From Halorussus ruber (GTDB taxonomy: Archaea > Halobacteriota > Halobacteria > Halobacteriales > Haladaptataceae): a DNA stretch of 64,000 bases. Position 1 is the first letter of the stretch. The number at the start of each line of letters is the position of its first letter. The translations under genes and the position numbers were made by a program. Of the stretch, positions 38,072 through 47,139 are shown piece by piece. The stretch lies in assembly GCF_004765785.1 (NCBI RefSeq), contig NZ_ML219770.1:62001-126000 (forward strand), read 5' to 3'. The notes beneath the pieces are model-generated. The model did not search any database and was not told the origin of the DNA. It was given only the letters and a program-made list of their open reading frames with translations.

Positions 38072-40774
38072 CTACCCCGTGTTCTTCATCCCGGCCGCGA
38101 TGCCCTTGACGGTCAGTCGCAGGGTTCGGTCTTCTTCCGGGATGCGGTGAGATTGGGCCAGCAGTCTGACCTGAAGCAGGTTGAGGGGGTCCACGTAGGG
38201 GTTGCGACGCTCCAGACTCTCTTCGAGCCAGTCTCTGCGGAGCAGTCCTTCGCGCCCGGTAATCTCACCCACGAGTTCGACCGCCCGGTCGTACTCGTCC
38301 TCGATTCGCGGGAAGAACTCCTCGCGGAGGTCACTCGGCGCGAGTTGGGCGTACTCGGCCGCGATTTCGAGGTCGGTCCGGCCCAGCGCCAGCGCGGCGT
38401 TGTCCAGCGTCGTCCGGAAGAAGGGCCACTCCTCGTACATTTCTTGGAGGGTCTCCACGTCGCCGCCAGCGTCGAGGTAGCTATCGAGTCCCTCCGCGAG
38501 CGAGTACCACCCCGGCAGGATGGCTCTGGCCTGCGTCCACGAGAACACCCACGGAATCGCCCGCAGGTCCTCGACGGTGCGCTCGCCGGACCGGGAGGCC
38601 GGGCGCGACCCCAGATTCAGTTCCTCGATGACCTCGATGGGGGTCGCCTGCTCGAAGTACGAGACGAACCCCTCGGTCTCCAGCAGGCCCCGATACGCCT
38701 CGCGCGCCGAATCCGCGGCGGTCGCCATCGCCTCGGTCCACTCGTCGGGGACCTCCTCGGTCGGTTCCCGAATCGCCTCGTGGCGAGCGCGGAGTTGGGC
38801 GTTGAGCATCTGCTCCAGATTCCGCTCGGCAATTTTCGGGTTGGCGTACTTCTCGGCGATGGCCTCGCCCTGCTCGGTGAACTTGACCTCGCCCGTGATG
38901 GTCTCGTTGGGGAGCGCCAGCAGGGCGTCGTTCATCGGGCCGCCGCCACGCGAGATGGAGCCTCCGCGGCCGTGGAAGAGTCGGAGGCGCACGTCGTGGT
39001 CCTCGCAGATTTCGGCGAGGCGCTTCTGGTTGCGGTAGAGGCTCCAGTTCGCCGCCAGAAAGCCGTTCTCCTTGTTCGAGTCCGAGTAGCCGAGCATGAT
39101 TTCCTGGGTTCCTCCTCGGGCCTCGACCGCGGCGGCATAGGCCTCGTTCTCGAACAGCGTGCCCATGATTCGCCGCGCGCCGGAGAGCGCCGACTCGGTT
39201 TCCAGCAGGGGCACCACGTCGATGCCCGAGTAGCCGGGCAAGTCAACGATTCCGGCTTGGTCCGCGAGAAACAGGACTTCGAGGACGTGGCTCGGCTCCT
39301 CGGTCATGCTGATGCAGTAGGTGTCGATGGCCTGCACGCCGTACTCGTCCTGCCAGTCGGCGGTCCTGTCGAACAGCGTGAGGACCCGACTCGTCGTGTC
39401 CGAGAGGTCCTCGGCGTCGGCGGCCGCTCCGACGTCGATAATCGGGCCGTCCTGCAGAATCGCCTCGGTCAGCGTCTCGACGCGCTCGTCTTCGTCCATC
39501 TCGGCGTAGTCGATGCCCTCCCGGGCGAGGGCCTCGCCGACTGCCTCGGTGTGGTTCTGCTGATGGTCGCGCAGGTCCAGACTCGCCAGCGAGAGGCCGA
39601 ACGTCTCGACTCGCCGCCGGAGGGGGTCCACATCGTTCTCGGCGACGACTTCCGCGCCGTTTTCCCGCAGGCTCTCGGCGATGGCGTCCACGTCGGCCAG
39701 CAGTTCGTCGGTCTCCTCGTACTCGCCGGGTCGCACGTCGCCGATTCGGTCGAGGCGCTCGCGCATCAACTTCAGCTTCTGGCGGTAGGGTTCGTCGGGA
39801 TAGCGCTCTCGGGCCTCGTCGGCGACTCCCGGCAGGCGCTCGCGGTCGGCCTCGATTCGCTCTCGGAGGTCCTCGCCCATCTCGATGCTCCGGTCGCTCT
39901 GGCTCAGCACGCCCGAGAGGCGCTTGCACTCCTCGCGGTAGCGCGCCACTACGACCTCTCGCTGGCGGTCGAGCGTCTCGGCAGTCACCTCGGGCGTGAC
40001 GAAGGGGTTGCCGTCCCGGTCGCTCCCGGCCCACGACCGGAACTCGAAGAGTTTGGGCACGTCGAGGTCCCCGAACTCGTCGCCGAGTTCGCGCTCCAGT
40101 TCGTCGTACACCTCGCCCACCACGTCGAACAGCGTGTTTTCGAGGTACCACTGGACGTTGAGCGCCTCGTCGGTGACCTCGGGCCTGCGGTCGCGGACCT
40201 GCGGGGTCTGCCAGAGGCTGGTGACCTCGGCTTCGAGGTCGCGCTCGACGACGGCCTCCTCGCGGTCGGTCAGCCTGCGCTCGTCCAGCGTCTCGATGTC
40301 GGCCGCGACCGACCGGAGTTTCGCCTTCACCGTCTTCCGGCGGGCCTCGGTGGGATGAGCCGTGAAGGTGGGTTCGACCAGCACGTCGTCGAGAATCTGC
40401 TGGATTTCCTCGGCGTCCGCGCCCTCCTCGGCCAGTGTCTCGGCGGCCTCGGCCACGCTGTCGGCCAGCGTCCCCTCTTGGCCCCCTTTTCGGACCGCCC
40501 GGACTCGCTCGCGCTCCTCGGCGAGGTTGATGAGTTCGAAGTAGGTCGCAAAGGCGCGGGCCACCACCCCGGCGCGCTCCGGCGGGAGGTCGGCGAGTTC
40601 CGCCCGGAGCGCGTCCCGACTGTCGGCCTCGCCCCGTCGGTAGTCGATGGCGTCGGTCCGGACCGACTCGACCAACTCGAAGGCCTCTTTGGAGGTCTGG
40701 GCCTCTAATACGTCCCCCAAGAGCGCCCCGAGTTCCCGCACGTCCTGCCGAACGTCTCTGTCGTGGAGTCGCAT
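38072..40774 (-). CDS. ppc: Phosphoenolpyruvate carboxylase
   Basis: This 900-residue enzyme carboxylates PEP to oxaloacetate, replenishing the TCA cycle. It has the catalytic-His motif FTAHPTEARRKTV (about 135), the MLGYSDSNKENGFLAANW segment (about 565) and GRGGSISRGGGPMN (about 610). It ends with the conserved C-terminal MKNTG. The length matches the bacterial-type enzyme rather than the short archaeal form. No neighbouring metabolic operon is evident. Confidence 0.96.
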   Translation of the reverse strand: MRLHDRDVRQDVRELGALLGDVLEAQTSKEAFELVESVRTDAIDYRRGEADSRDALRAELADLPPERAGVVARAFATYFELINLAEERERVRAVRKGGQEGTLADSVAEAAETLAEEGADAEEIQQILDDVLVEPTFTAHPTEARRKTVKAKLRSVAADIETLDERRLTDREEAVVERDLEAEVTSLWQTPQVRDRRPEVTDEALNVQWYLENTLFDVVGEVYDELERELGDEFGDLDVPKLFEFRSWAGSDRDGNPFVTPEVTAETLDRQREVVVARYREECKRLSGVLSQSDRSIEMGEDLRERIEADRERLPGVADEARERYPDEPYRQKLKLMRERLDRIGDVRPGEYEETDELLADVDAIAESLRENGAEVVAENDVDPLRRRVETFGLSLASLDLRDHQQNHTEAVGEALAREGIDYAEMDEDERVETLTEAILQDGPIIDVGAAADAEDLSDTTSRVLTLFDRTADWQDEYGVQAIDTYCISMTEEPSHVLEVLFLADQAGIVDLPGYSGIDVVPLLETESALSGARRIMGTLFENEAYAAAVEARGGTQEIMLGYSDSNKENGFLAANWSLYRNQKRLAEICEDHDVRLRLFHGRGGSISRGGGPMNDALLALPNETITGEVKFTEQGEAIAEKYANPKIAERNLEQMLNAQLRARHEAIREPTEEVPDEWTEAMATAADSAREAYRGLLETEGFVSYFEQATPIEVIEELNLGSRPASRSGERTVEDLRAIPWVFSWTQARAILPGWYSLAEGLDSYLDAGGDVETLQEMYEEWPFFRTTLDNAALALGRTDLEIAAEYAQLAPSDLREEFFPRIEDEYDRAVELVGEITGREGLLRRDWLEESLERRNPYVDPLNLLQVRLLAQSHRIPEEDRTLRLTVKGIAAGMKNTG

Positions 40775-40847
40775 ACCACGACTTCGGTCTGGTGAGGCTA
40801 AAACGTCGGGAATGAGTGAAAATTACCACTCGATTCTGAGTTACTAA

Positions 40848-41348
40848 CTATTCGTGTGGTCGACTCGACTCCACGCGCCTTCTGAGTCGGGGTAGTAGCT
40901 TCTCGTCTAGGGTCTCCCAGAGAATCCCGACCGGGTTCTCGTGGTCGAAATCGGCCGGTTCGTAAGTGTACTCGGCGTCCGATGGATGTCGCTCTTGATA
41001 GTGGTCGAGTCCGGCCACGTGGTCGTTCTCCTGTCGATGCCAACCGCAGTCGAACCCACTCGATTCGACATAATGGATTTTGAACTGGTCGGGCGTCGGG
41101 TCGGGATGCGGCCACCAGTTGACGTACAACTCGGCGTCGTTCACCGGAGGATTTTCGTTCAGTAGCACCGAGAGCGCGAGGTCCGTGACGAGTCGCCAGT
41201 CGGTTCCCGTTCCGCTCTCCTCGAACCGGACTGCCGCGGTTCCGGGGTGATGTCGGAGGTTTCGCTTGAGTTGGTCCAAGATGCGTCTGCGCTTCCCACC
41301 GACCGACCCCGGTGGCAACCCGCCGTCGAATGCCAGCGACTCGTCCAT
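40848..41348 (-). CDS. Hypothetical partner of the 41352 HTH protein
   Basis: This 166-residue acidic protein begins with a basic helix (GGKRRRILDQLKRNLRHHPG). It continues with aromatic strands (ELYVNWWPHPDPTPDQFKIHYVESSGFDCGWHRQE) typical of a small beta-rich domain. It starts 3 bases after the HTH gene stops, so the pair is one operon. Haloarchaeal genomes often carry such HTH-plus-partner pairs, but no function is established. Confidence 0.75.
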   Translation of the reverse strand: MDESLAFDGGLPPGSVGGKRRRILDQLKRNLRHHPGTAAVRFEESGTGTDWRLVTDLALSVLLNENPPVNDAELYVNWWPHPDPTPDQFKIHYVESSGFDCGWHRQENDHVAGLDHYQERHPSDAEYTYEPADFDHENPVGILWETLDEKLLPRLRRRVESSRPHE

Positions 41349-41351
41349 CGT

Positions 41352-41909
41352 TCAACTGTGCAGTTGTTCTCGACTCGATTCTCGAAGCCTGTCGTATCGC
41401 TCGATTGCGTCGCGCATCATGAATTTCTCGTGTTCGCGGGACTCCCACTCCGACGCGATTTGGAGAAGCTCACGGGTCTCCTCGGCCGAAACGCCGTCTG
41501 CGGCGGCTTTCACCCGGAGTTCGTCGGGGTCGTCCACGCCGTACTCGTCTTCCCACACCTCGATATCGGCTTTGAGGTCAGCCAGCCTTTTGACTATTTC
41601 GTCTTTATCGTATTGTTCGACTAACTCCGATAGCTTTCGAAACCGAAGATACCCCGAGTTCGGCGAGTACGTCGTCGTTCCGTTCGCAGTCGCCGACGTG
41701 AGAACCCGCAGTTCCACGAGTCGTTCGAGATGATTTCGAGCGGTCGTCTCGGCGACGTAGGCCTCGTTCGCTATCGACTTCGCGGTTTTCGGGTCTGACA
41801 CCGAGAGCGCGACCGACATCACTCGGTCGAACGCACTCGTCTGTTCGACCCACGTTTCGGCCGCCTGTGGACCACCTTTTTCGGTATCGTCCGGTGAAGC
41901 GTCGTTCAT
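41352..41909 (-). CDS. Winged-helix regulator of the haloarchaeal DUF7342 type
   Basis: This 185-residue protein has an HTH at about 30-80 (SDPKTAKSIANEAYVAETT, then ARNHLERLVELRVL). A wing (TTTYSPNSGYLRF) and a C-terminal helical region follow. The first gene of a two-gene operon, it probably regulates its own promoter. An AT-rich 50-base region with TATA-like sequence precedes the ATG. Confidence 0.82.
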   Translation of the reverse strand: MNDASPDDTEKGGPQAAETWVEQTSAFDRVMSVALSVSDPKTAKSIANEAYVAETTARNHLERLVELRVLTSATANGTTTYSPNSGYLRFRKLSELVEQYDKDEIVKRLADLKADIEVWEDEYGVDDPDELRVKAAADGVSAEETRELLQIASEWESREHEKFMMRDAIERYDRLRESSREQLHS

Positions 41910-42106
41910 GGTCTATTGCACCTCTACATCGAATAACCGTCTTGTAGAACAATAATCTTTTGAGAGGATTGATTATTTGTCGAAGAACAAGAAACTATCT
42001 GGGCGATTCACGTAAGCCCGATATCGGAATAGGGCCACCGACCAGTTTGGCAGTCTCCGCTGGTTCTCCAACACAGATTAGTGCCCGACGCCCGTCAGTT
42101 CCACAC

Positions 42107-42499
42107 ATGAGCGACATAACCCTCGTCTACGACGACGACTGCGGATTCTGCACGTGGTGGGCGGACTTCTTCGGGAACCGCTCGGAGTTCCGAATCGTCG
42201 GCTTCTCGGAGCTGACCGACGAGGAGCGCGAGCGACTGCCCGACGACTACGAGGAGTGCGCCCACCTCATCGCGGACGGCCGGGTGTACTCCTGCGGCGA
42301 GTCATTGGAGCAGGCGCTCGTCCGGTCCGAAGTCGGCGAGAGCGCGGGATCGCTGGTCCGGTTCCTCCGGAACTTCGAGGACTACAACCGGTTCCGCGAG
42401 TCGGTGTATCAGGCGGTCGCCGACCATCGCGGGGACCTCGGGATGGTCGTGTCGAAGACGCCGCCAGCGCGCCAGCAGTCCGATTCGAGCGAGAAGTAG
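42107..42499 (+). CDS. DUF393-type thioredoxin-fold protein
   Basis: This 130-residue protein has the family signature VYDDDCGFCTWWADFF (5-20), with a CxxC pair (Cys11 and Cys14), typical of DUF393/YuxK proteins. A third Cys is in EECAHLI and a fourth in YSCGE. Thiol-disulfide chemistry is likely; the partner is unknown. The ATG at 42107 is preferred over the longer frame start. Confidence 0.85.
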   Translation: MSDITLVYDDDCGFCTWWADFFGNRSEFRIVGFSELTDEERERLPDDYEECAHLIADGRVYSCGESLEQALVRSEVGESAGSLVRFLRNFEDYNRFRESVYQAVADHRGDLGMVVSKTPPARQQSDSSEK

Positions 42500-42574
42500 C
42501 TTCGCTGGCGTTCCCATCATCGTCCCGTCTCCGATTTCTCCTCGGGCGTCGTGAACCGAACAGCTCTCCACAAG

Positions 42575-42584
42575 TTTATATATC
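42575..42584 (+). promoter_or_regulatory. TATA-like box for the 42612 gene
   Basis: TTTATATATC lies 28-37 bases before the ATG at 42612. It is a strong match for a leaderless transcript. Confidence 0.6.
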
Positions 42585-42611
42585 GTGGTGTAGGTAAGTC
42601 GGAGTACATCG

Positions 42612-43064
42612 ATGAGTTTAGTCGAAATAGACGACAGACGCTACTTTCCGATGCTGCTGCTCTTCGTCGGTCTCCTCGCGTTCGTACTCTTCGGTGCGAG
42701 TTACTTCGTAGAGGTGCGGATTATCGTCGAGAAGCCGCGATACGGCGACGTAACCGAGACCATTCGGGCGCTCTGGCGTGCCATTCTCGGCGCGACGACA
42801 ATCGGCTCGTTTCTCGTCGGCGTCTACGCCCTCCACAAGGACGACGATAGCGCGAGTGGTCCACCGACGAAAGTCGAAATCAAGGGGACCGGACACGACA
42901 TCGACGTGTATCCGAACGGGCCAGTGGGAAAGCGAGACGGCGAAAACGAGCGAGACGATACGCAGGACGACACGGTGGCGTCCGAGGCCGACCCCGAAGA
43001 CGGCGAGAATGCATCAGACGAGTGTTCGGAATCGAACACTGTCGAAGACCAACGGGCCGACTAA
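42612..43064 (+). CDS. Membrane protein with acidic tail
   Basis: This 150-residue protein has two membrane segments (about 13-33 and 55-75) and a C-terminal half of charged, Asp/Glu-rich sequence, preceded by VEIKGTGHDIDVYPNG. The stop overlaps the convergent gene's stop by four bases. The function is unknown. Confidence 0.7.
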   Translation: MSLVEIDDRRYFPMLLLFVGLLAFVLFGASYFVEVRIIVEKPRYGDVTETIRALWRAILGATTIGSFLVGVYALHKDDDSASGPPTKVEIKGTGHDIDVYPNGPVGKRDGENERDDTQDDTVASEADPEDGENASDECSESNTVEDQRAD

Positions 43065-43384
43065 CCCGAAAGCTGCCGGTTCAACCACTCTCTGGCGGCG
43101 ACCGAGAGCATGGCCTCCCACGAGTTGAACCCGGTGTGTTCGGCCACGTACTCGTCGAGTTCGGCCTCGGGAATCCGCTTGAACTCCGCCTCGGTTTCGA
43201 CCGTCCACGGACTCGCCGCGAAAAACGTCTCTATCGACTCGTAGTCGGTGTACGTCCGCATGAAATCCTCCGGGAACAGTTCGCCGAACGAGACGGCGTT
43301 CGTTCGCTCGCCCGACTCCGTGCGTTCTCCGAGTCGGTCGAGTTTGTCGGCCATCTCCTCGAAGCCCTCTATCTCGACACTCAT
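43061..43384 (-). CDS. Small acidic protein of unknown function
   Basis: This 107-residue soluble protein includes FPEDFMRTYTDYESIETFF and ends with EHTGFNSWEAMLSVAAREWL. The arrangement recalls small phage- or toxin-associated proteins, but I recognise no family. It is convergent with the membrane protein gene. Confidence 0.65.
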   Translation of the reverse strand: MSVEIEGFEEMADKLDRLGERTESGERTNAVSFGELFPEDFMRTYTDYESIETFFAASPWTVETEAEFKRIPEAELDEYVAEHTGFNSWEAMLSVAAREWLNRQLSG

Positions 43385-43499
43385 ATTACCGAATTCACCT
43401 CACTAGTATATAAACGATAGGGAGCCGTTCCGGTCGCACGTCCGCAATAGAACCTTTCGTAAAGTCCGTCGGAGAACGATTCCGAGATTCAGAGCGTCG

Positions 43500-43829
43500 T
43501 TAGCTGTACTCCCGCCAGCGGTACCCGCACTCCTGACACTTGAAGAAGCGCGTCGGGGGTTCGTCCGCAGAGCCGGTCTGCTTGATGGTGTACCACGCCT
43601 TGCCGTGGCCGCACTCGTCGCAGGTCACGTCCTCGGCGGTGGGCTTGCCCTCGAAGTTGGCGTCCTCGGAGGTCTCGATGACGTCGGAGTCGCCCTGCTC
43701 CTCGGTCGAGACGAACTCGGCGGCCTTGTCCTCGTCTTTCTCGGTCGTGTCCTGACAGTCGTCGTTCGTGCATATCATCTTCGACCCCATAGACTTCATC
43801 ATGGAGCCGCATTCGTCGCAGAATTGCAT
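43500..43829 (-). CDS. tfs: Transcription factor S (TFIIS-like)
   Basis: This 109-residue protein rescues backtracked archaeal RNA polymerase by stimulating transcript cleavage. The N-terminal zinc ribbon has Cys4, Cys7, Cys20 and Cys25. The C-terminal ribbon has CDECGHGKAWYTIKQ and CQECGYRWREYS, with the catalytic acidic tip SADEP between them. The start is supported by a TATA-like GATAAG (complement) at 43855-43860. Confidence 0.94.
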   Translation of the reverse strand: MQFCDECGSMMKSMGSKMICTNDDCQDTTEKDEDKAAEFVSTEEQGDSDVIETSEDANFEGKPTAEDVTCDECGHGKAWYTIKQTGSADEPPTRFFKCQECGYRWREYS

Positions 43830-43854
43830 GTTCGATGGCTAACGCCCGAGTGCT

Positions 43855-43860
43855 GATAAG
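43855..43860 (-). promoter_or_regulatory. TATA-like box for tfs
   Basis: On the minus strand this reads CTTATC, 26-31 bases before the tfs ATG, which fits a leaderless message. Confidence 0.5.
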
Positions 43861-43972
43861 CGCCACGTTCCTTCGAATGCTTCGTTACTGAGAGAGCGAG
43901 ACGTGACCGCGAACCGTAGAATCCAGATTTGACTGCACACGCGAACCGCAGAACCGGCGTGATGATGTCCTC

Positions 43973-44154
43973 TTGAAGCCCCCGCCCCGTCGCTTTGCAT
44001 TGGTAGCGATTCGAGGGGGAATCACGACCGTGAACGCCTCTGAAGCCCCCGCCCGGTCGCGGTCGCTGGCCGACATATCTTCGGCTCTCAACACCGCCCG
44101 CCTCAGATAGGGGTCGGCCAGCGACCGAGCAAGCGCGGCCGGGCGGCCCCTTCA
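43973..44154 (-). repeat. Structured repeat family, inverted copy plus a truncated second copy
   Basis: On the minus strand the copy has P1 arms at 44123-44154 (GGGGCCGCCCGGCCGCGC) and 44041-44064, and P4 between them (44065-44126) with GCCGAC CCCTAT and ATATGTCGGC. P2 and P3 are absent. A second 3' arm (CGGGGCGGGGGCTTCAAG) lies at 43973-43993. The 548-base gap between divergent tfs and the K+ channel holds nothing else except an AT-rich stretch near 44278. Confidence 0.78.
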
Positions 44155-44346
44155 TCCACCCGGCCAAGATTGGTCAGTCGAGCGCACCCACGCCGGTTGG
44201 TCGGCCTGCCGTCGCGTTCGGAGTCGCGGACTCGCCGCAGTCCGAGGAGCGCCGGACCACGCAAACATACCTCCACAATTTCTTAAGCAATAATTTGATT
44301 GCTTTACGCTGGCCGACGCCGATTTCGCCGAGCCAACTACCGACCG

Positions 44347-44352
44347 TTTATC
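44347..44352 (+). promoter_or_regulatory. TATA-like box for the K+ channel gene
   Basis: TTTATC lies 26-31 bases before the ATG at 44378, typical of a leaderless message. Confidence 0.45.
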
Positions 44353-44377
44353 TGGCGAGACGCCGACAGAGACGGAC

Positions 44378-45550
44378 ATGGAGGCGGGAACGTGGCGTGG
44401 TCGCGTCGGCGTCCGCGTCACCGTGACGCTGACGTTCGCGGTCGCCCTGCTGTCAGTAGCCACGGGCGTCTCCAGCATCGGCTTCACCGCGGCCTCGACC
44501 CAGAACCTCTTCGGCGGCCAGATTCCCGAGTGGGCGCAGGAGACCGCCGGGTTCACCGGGACGCTGACCGGGTTTCTGATGCTGGCCAGCGCGTTCGGGA
44601 TGCGCCGCGGACTGCGCGCGGCGTGGTACTCGACGGTTTTCCTGCTCCCGCTGACCGCGGCGCAGGGGTTGGTCCAGTCGAGTCCCTACTCCCTCCCGCT
44701 GGTCGCCGTCTCGATGGCCTCGCTCCCGGTGGTGTTGGCGGGCCGCCGCCGGTTCGACCGCGAGGTCGACCTCACCACGACGCAGATAGCCTCGCTGGCC
44801 GCGCTCGCCGGTGTGCAGGTCTACGGCACCGTCGGAACCTACGCGCTCGCGGACCACTTCCAGAACGTCGAGACGCCGCTGGACGCGTTCTACTACACGC
44901 TCGTCACCGCCAGCACCGTCGGCTACGGCGACCTCACGCCGACGACACAAACCGGCAGACTGTTCAGTCTCACGGTGGTCGTCCTCGGCACCGCGAGTTT
45001 CGCCGTCGCGTTGGCGTCGATTCTCGGCCCCGCCATCGAAGCCCGCCTCGCCACAGCACTCGGAAGAATGACAGAAACACAGCTCGAACTCTTGGAAGAC
45101 CACGTCATCGTCCTCGGCTACGGCGACCTGACCGAACCCATCCTGAACGAACTCGCCGAACAGGTCGAGTTCGTCGTCGTCACGCCCGACCCCCAGCGCG
45201 TCTCCGAACTCTCCGACCGCGGGTTCAAGGTCCTGAAAGCCGACCCGAGCGACGAGGAGCCACTCGAACGCGTCGGCATCGAAGAAGCGCGGGCGGTCGT
45301 CGCCGCCACGAACAACGACGCCGAGGACGCGCTGGCCGTCCTCACGGCCCGGCAACTCAACCCCGACGTGCGCATCGTCGCGGCCGCCACCGACCGCGAG
45401 AACGTGGACAAACTCCGGCGCGCTGGCGCGGACTCGGTCATCAGCCCCGCGACCATCGGCGGCCACCTGCTGGTGCGCTCGGCGCTCGGGAGCGACGGGA
45501 TGGAGAGCGTAGCCGACCGCCTCTCGGGCGAGTCGCCGAAGGCGGACTGA
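44378..45550 (+). CDS. Potassium channel with TrkA-N (RCK) domain
   Basis: This 390-residue protein has about six N-terminal hydrophobic segments. The pore loop ASTVGYGDLTP (about 188) is flanked by two helices. A cytoplasmic Rossmann domain (about 235-360) has HVIVLGYGDLTEPIL and the later AATNNDAEDAL segment. The selectivity filter is intact. A ligand such as NAD or nucleotide may gate it. It is followed three bases later by the convergent HPP-Usp gene. Confidence 0.92.
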   Translation: MEAGTWRGRVGVRVTVTLTFAVALLSVATGVSSIGFTAASTQNLFGGQIPEWAQETAGFTGTLTGFLMLASAFGMRRGLRAAWYSTVFLLPLTAAQGLVQSSPYSLPLVAVSMASLPVVLAGRRRFDREVDLTTTQIASLAALAGVQVYGTVGTYALADHFQNVETPLDAFYYTLVTASTVGYGDLTPTTQTGRLFSLTVVVLGTASFAVALASILGPAIEARLATALGRMTETQLELLEDHVIVLGYGDLTEPILNELAEQVEFVVVTPDPQRVSELSDRGFKVLKADPSDEEPLERVGIEEARAVVAATNNDAEDALAVLTARQLNPDVRIVAAATDRENVDKLRRAGADSVISPATIGGHLLVRSALGSDGMESVADRLSGESPKAD

Positions 45551-45553
45551 GAA

Positions 45554-47053
45554 CTACCCCCGGTGGACGATTGCCACGTCGCAGTCCAACTCGTGCAGTC
45601 GCTCGAACGTCGGCGGCGAGACGAACCGCGAGGCGGCCGACCGGTCGGTACTCGCGCCCATCACGGTCAGGTCGTAGTAGGCGTCGTTGGCCTCCAGAAA
45701 CGACTCGATGGACGACCGCGAGACGCGCGTCTCGAACGACCCCTCGAAGGCCTCCACGAGGTTCGCCAGCGTCGTCTCGGTGGCCCGGCGCTCCTCCTCG
45801 CGGTCGATACAGGTGCAGACGCTGACCCGGCCCGAACCGCCAGCGACTCGACGCGCGAACTCTATCATCGCGTGAGCCGTGTCGCCAGCGCGCCGGACCG
45901 GGACTAGCGTGCGCTTCCAGCGTTCGCGGGAGCCGTCGGCCGAGCGAAACGCTACGGTGTCGATGTTGCTCCGGAACAGCTCGCGGACGAACGACGAGAG
46001 ACTGCCCTTCTCCTCCTCGTAGGGCGTGACGATGAGGTCGCAGTTGGCCTCTCTGGCGGTCTTCAGTACTGTTCGCGGGAGGTCTGTCCCGTCGCCGATG
46101 ACGACGACTTCGCAGGGCACGCCGACCTTGGTCTCGATGCGGTCGGCCTCGGCCTCCAGTTGCTTGGCGGCCTCTTCGGCGACCCGGACCTCCTCGGACT
46201 CGACGTCGCGGGTGATTTCGGCCTCGGCCAGTTCGGCCCCGGCGCTCTCGGTCGGCACCTGCATCGTCTTCTCGGCCTCCTCGATGGCCTCCTCGTCGAT
46301 GACGTCGAGCAGGACCACCTTTCCGGCGTCGTGGGCCGCCGCGAGTCGCGCGCCGAACATGGCCGCCGACCGGGCGCGTTCGCCCCGCATCGGGACCAGC
46401 ACGTGGTCGTCGCCCTTCGTGGACTGGTAGAGGTACCGCGACCGGCGCTCGTAGAACCGCTCGCGCCAGACGTGGAAGGCGCTGGCGACGATGACGCTGG
46501 AGACGAACACCGACCCGACGAAGTCCACGAGGAACTCGTTGATGCCAGCGGGACTGGTGAACGCCGGGGCGATGAGCGCCAGCAGGGCCGTCGAGAAGGC
46601 GCTCGGCTCCTCGAAGTCGAGCGCCCACGTCGCTCCTCCGGTGAGGAGAATCGCCAGCGCGGCCTCGGCGGGCGAGACGAGCAACTGACTCGTGCCGAGC
46701 GGGTCCCGAAGCGTGGTGTGGAGGGCAATCCAAATCGCCGCGGTCCCGCAGAGCGCACCGACCGTGAGGCCGCCGACGAACTTGGTCGGCGAGGCGTAGG
46801 TGCCCTCGGGGTCGGCGAACAGCGTGAACGTCCCCGACGCCAGCGGCGGGAAGAGGACGAACGGAAGCGCGTCCACCGAGTTCGAGATGGCCGTCACGAG
46901 CGCGATGAGGAGGGGGACGAGGAGCAGGACCGAGAGGTGAATCACGTTCGAGGTGTGTTCCATCCACCGGCGGAAGTCCCGCACCTCCCGACGCTCAAAC
47001 CGGCGCACGCGCCGGACTGCGGCGTGATAGCGCGTCCGCAGACTATCCAGCAT
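45554..47053 (-). CDS. HPP membrane domain fused to tandem universal stress protein domains
   Basis: This 499-residue protein has four to five N-terminal membrane helices with LPFVLFPPLASGTFTLF, the HPP-family core (about 50-150). Two UspA-like domains follow (first about 190-345 with HVLVPMRGE, second about 350-495 with RTLVPVRRAGD). HPP proteins are linked to nitrite or anion transport; that role is inferred. The start is 47053; upstream in-frame sequence belongs to a structured repeat. Confidence 0.87.
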   Translation of the reverse strand: MLDSLRTRYHAAVRRVRRFERREVRDFRRWMEHTSNVIHLSVLLLVPLLIALVTAISNSVDALPFVLFPPLASGTFTLFADPEGTYASPTKFVGGLTVGALCGTAAIWIALHTTLRDPLGTSQLLVSPAEAALAILLTGGATWALDFEEPSAFSTALLALIAPAFTSPAGINEFLVDFVGSVFVSSVIVASAFHVWRERFYERRSRYLYQSTKGDDHVLVPMRGERARSAAMFGARLAAAHDAGKVVLLDVIDEEAIEEAEKTMQVPTESAGAELAEAEITRDVESEEVRVAEEAAKQLEAEADRIETKVGVPCEVVVIGDGTDLPRTVLKTAREANCDLIVTPYEEEKGSLSSFVRELFRSNIDTVAFRSADGSRERWKRTLVPVRRAGDTAHAMIEFARRVAGGSGRVSVCTCIDREEERRATETTLANLVEAFEGSFETRVSRSSIESFLEANDAYYDLTVMGASTDRSAASRFVSPPTFERLHELDCDVAIVHRG

Positions 47054-47139
47054 TACCGACACTTCGACGCCCTCGCCCCATATATCTGTTCGCTCGGGAA
47101 GTTCGGAGACGCAGTAGCCAGCGTTCCGTCGAGCGCCCG

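Noticed and set aside
38147-40708. Plus-strand ORF of 853 codons antisense to ppc
   Set aside because: The minus strand encodes a complete PEP carboxylase with all motifs; the antisense product has no recognisable fold.
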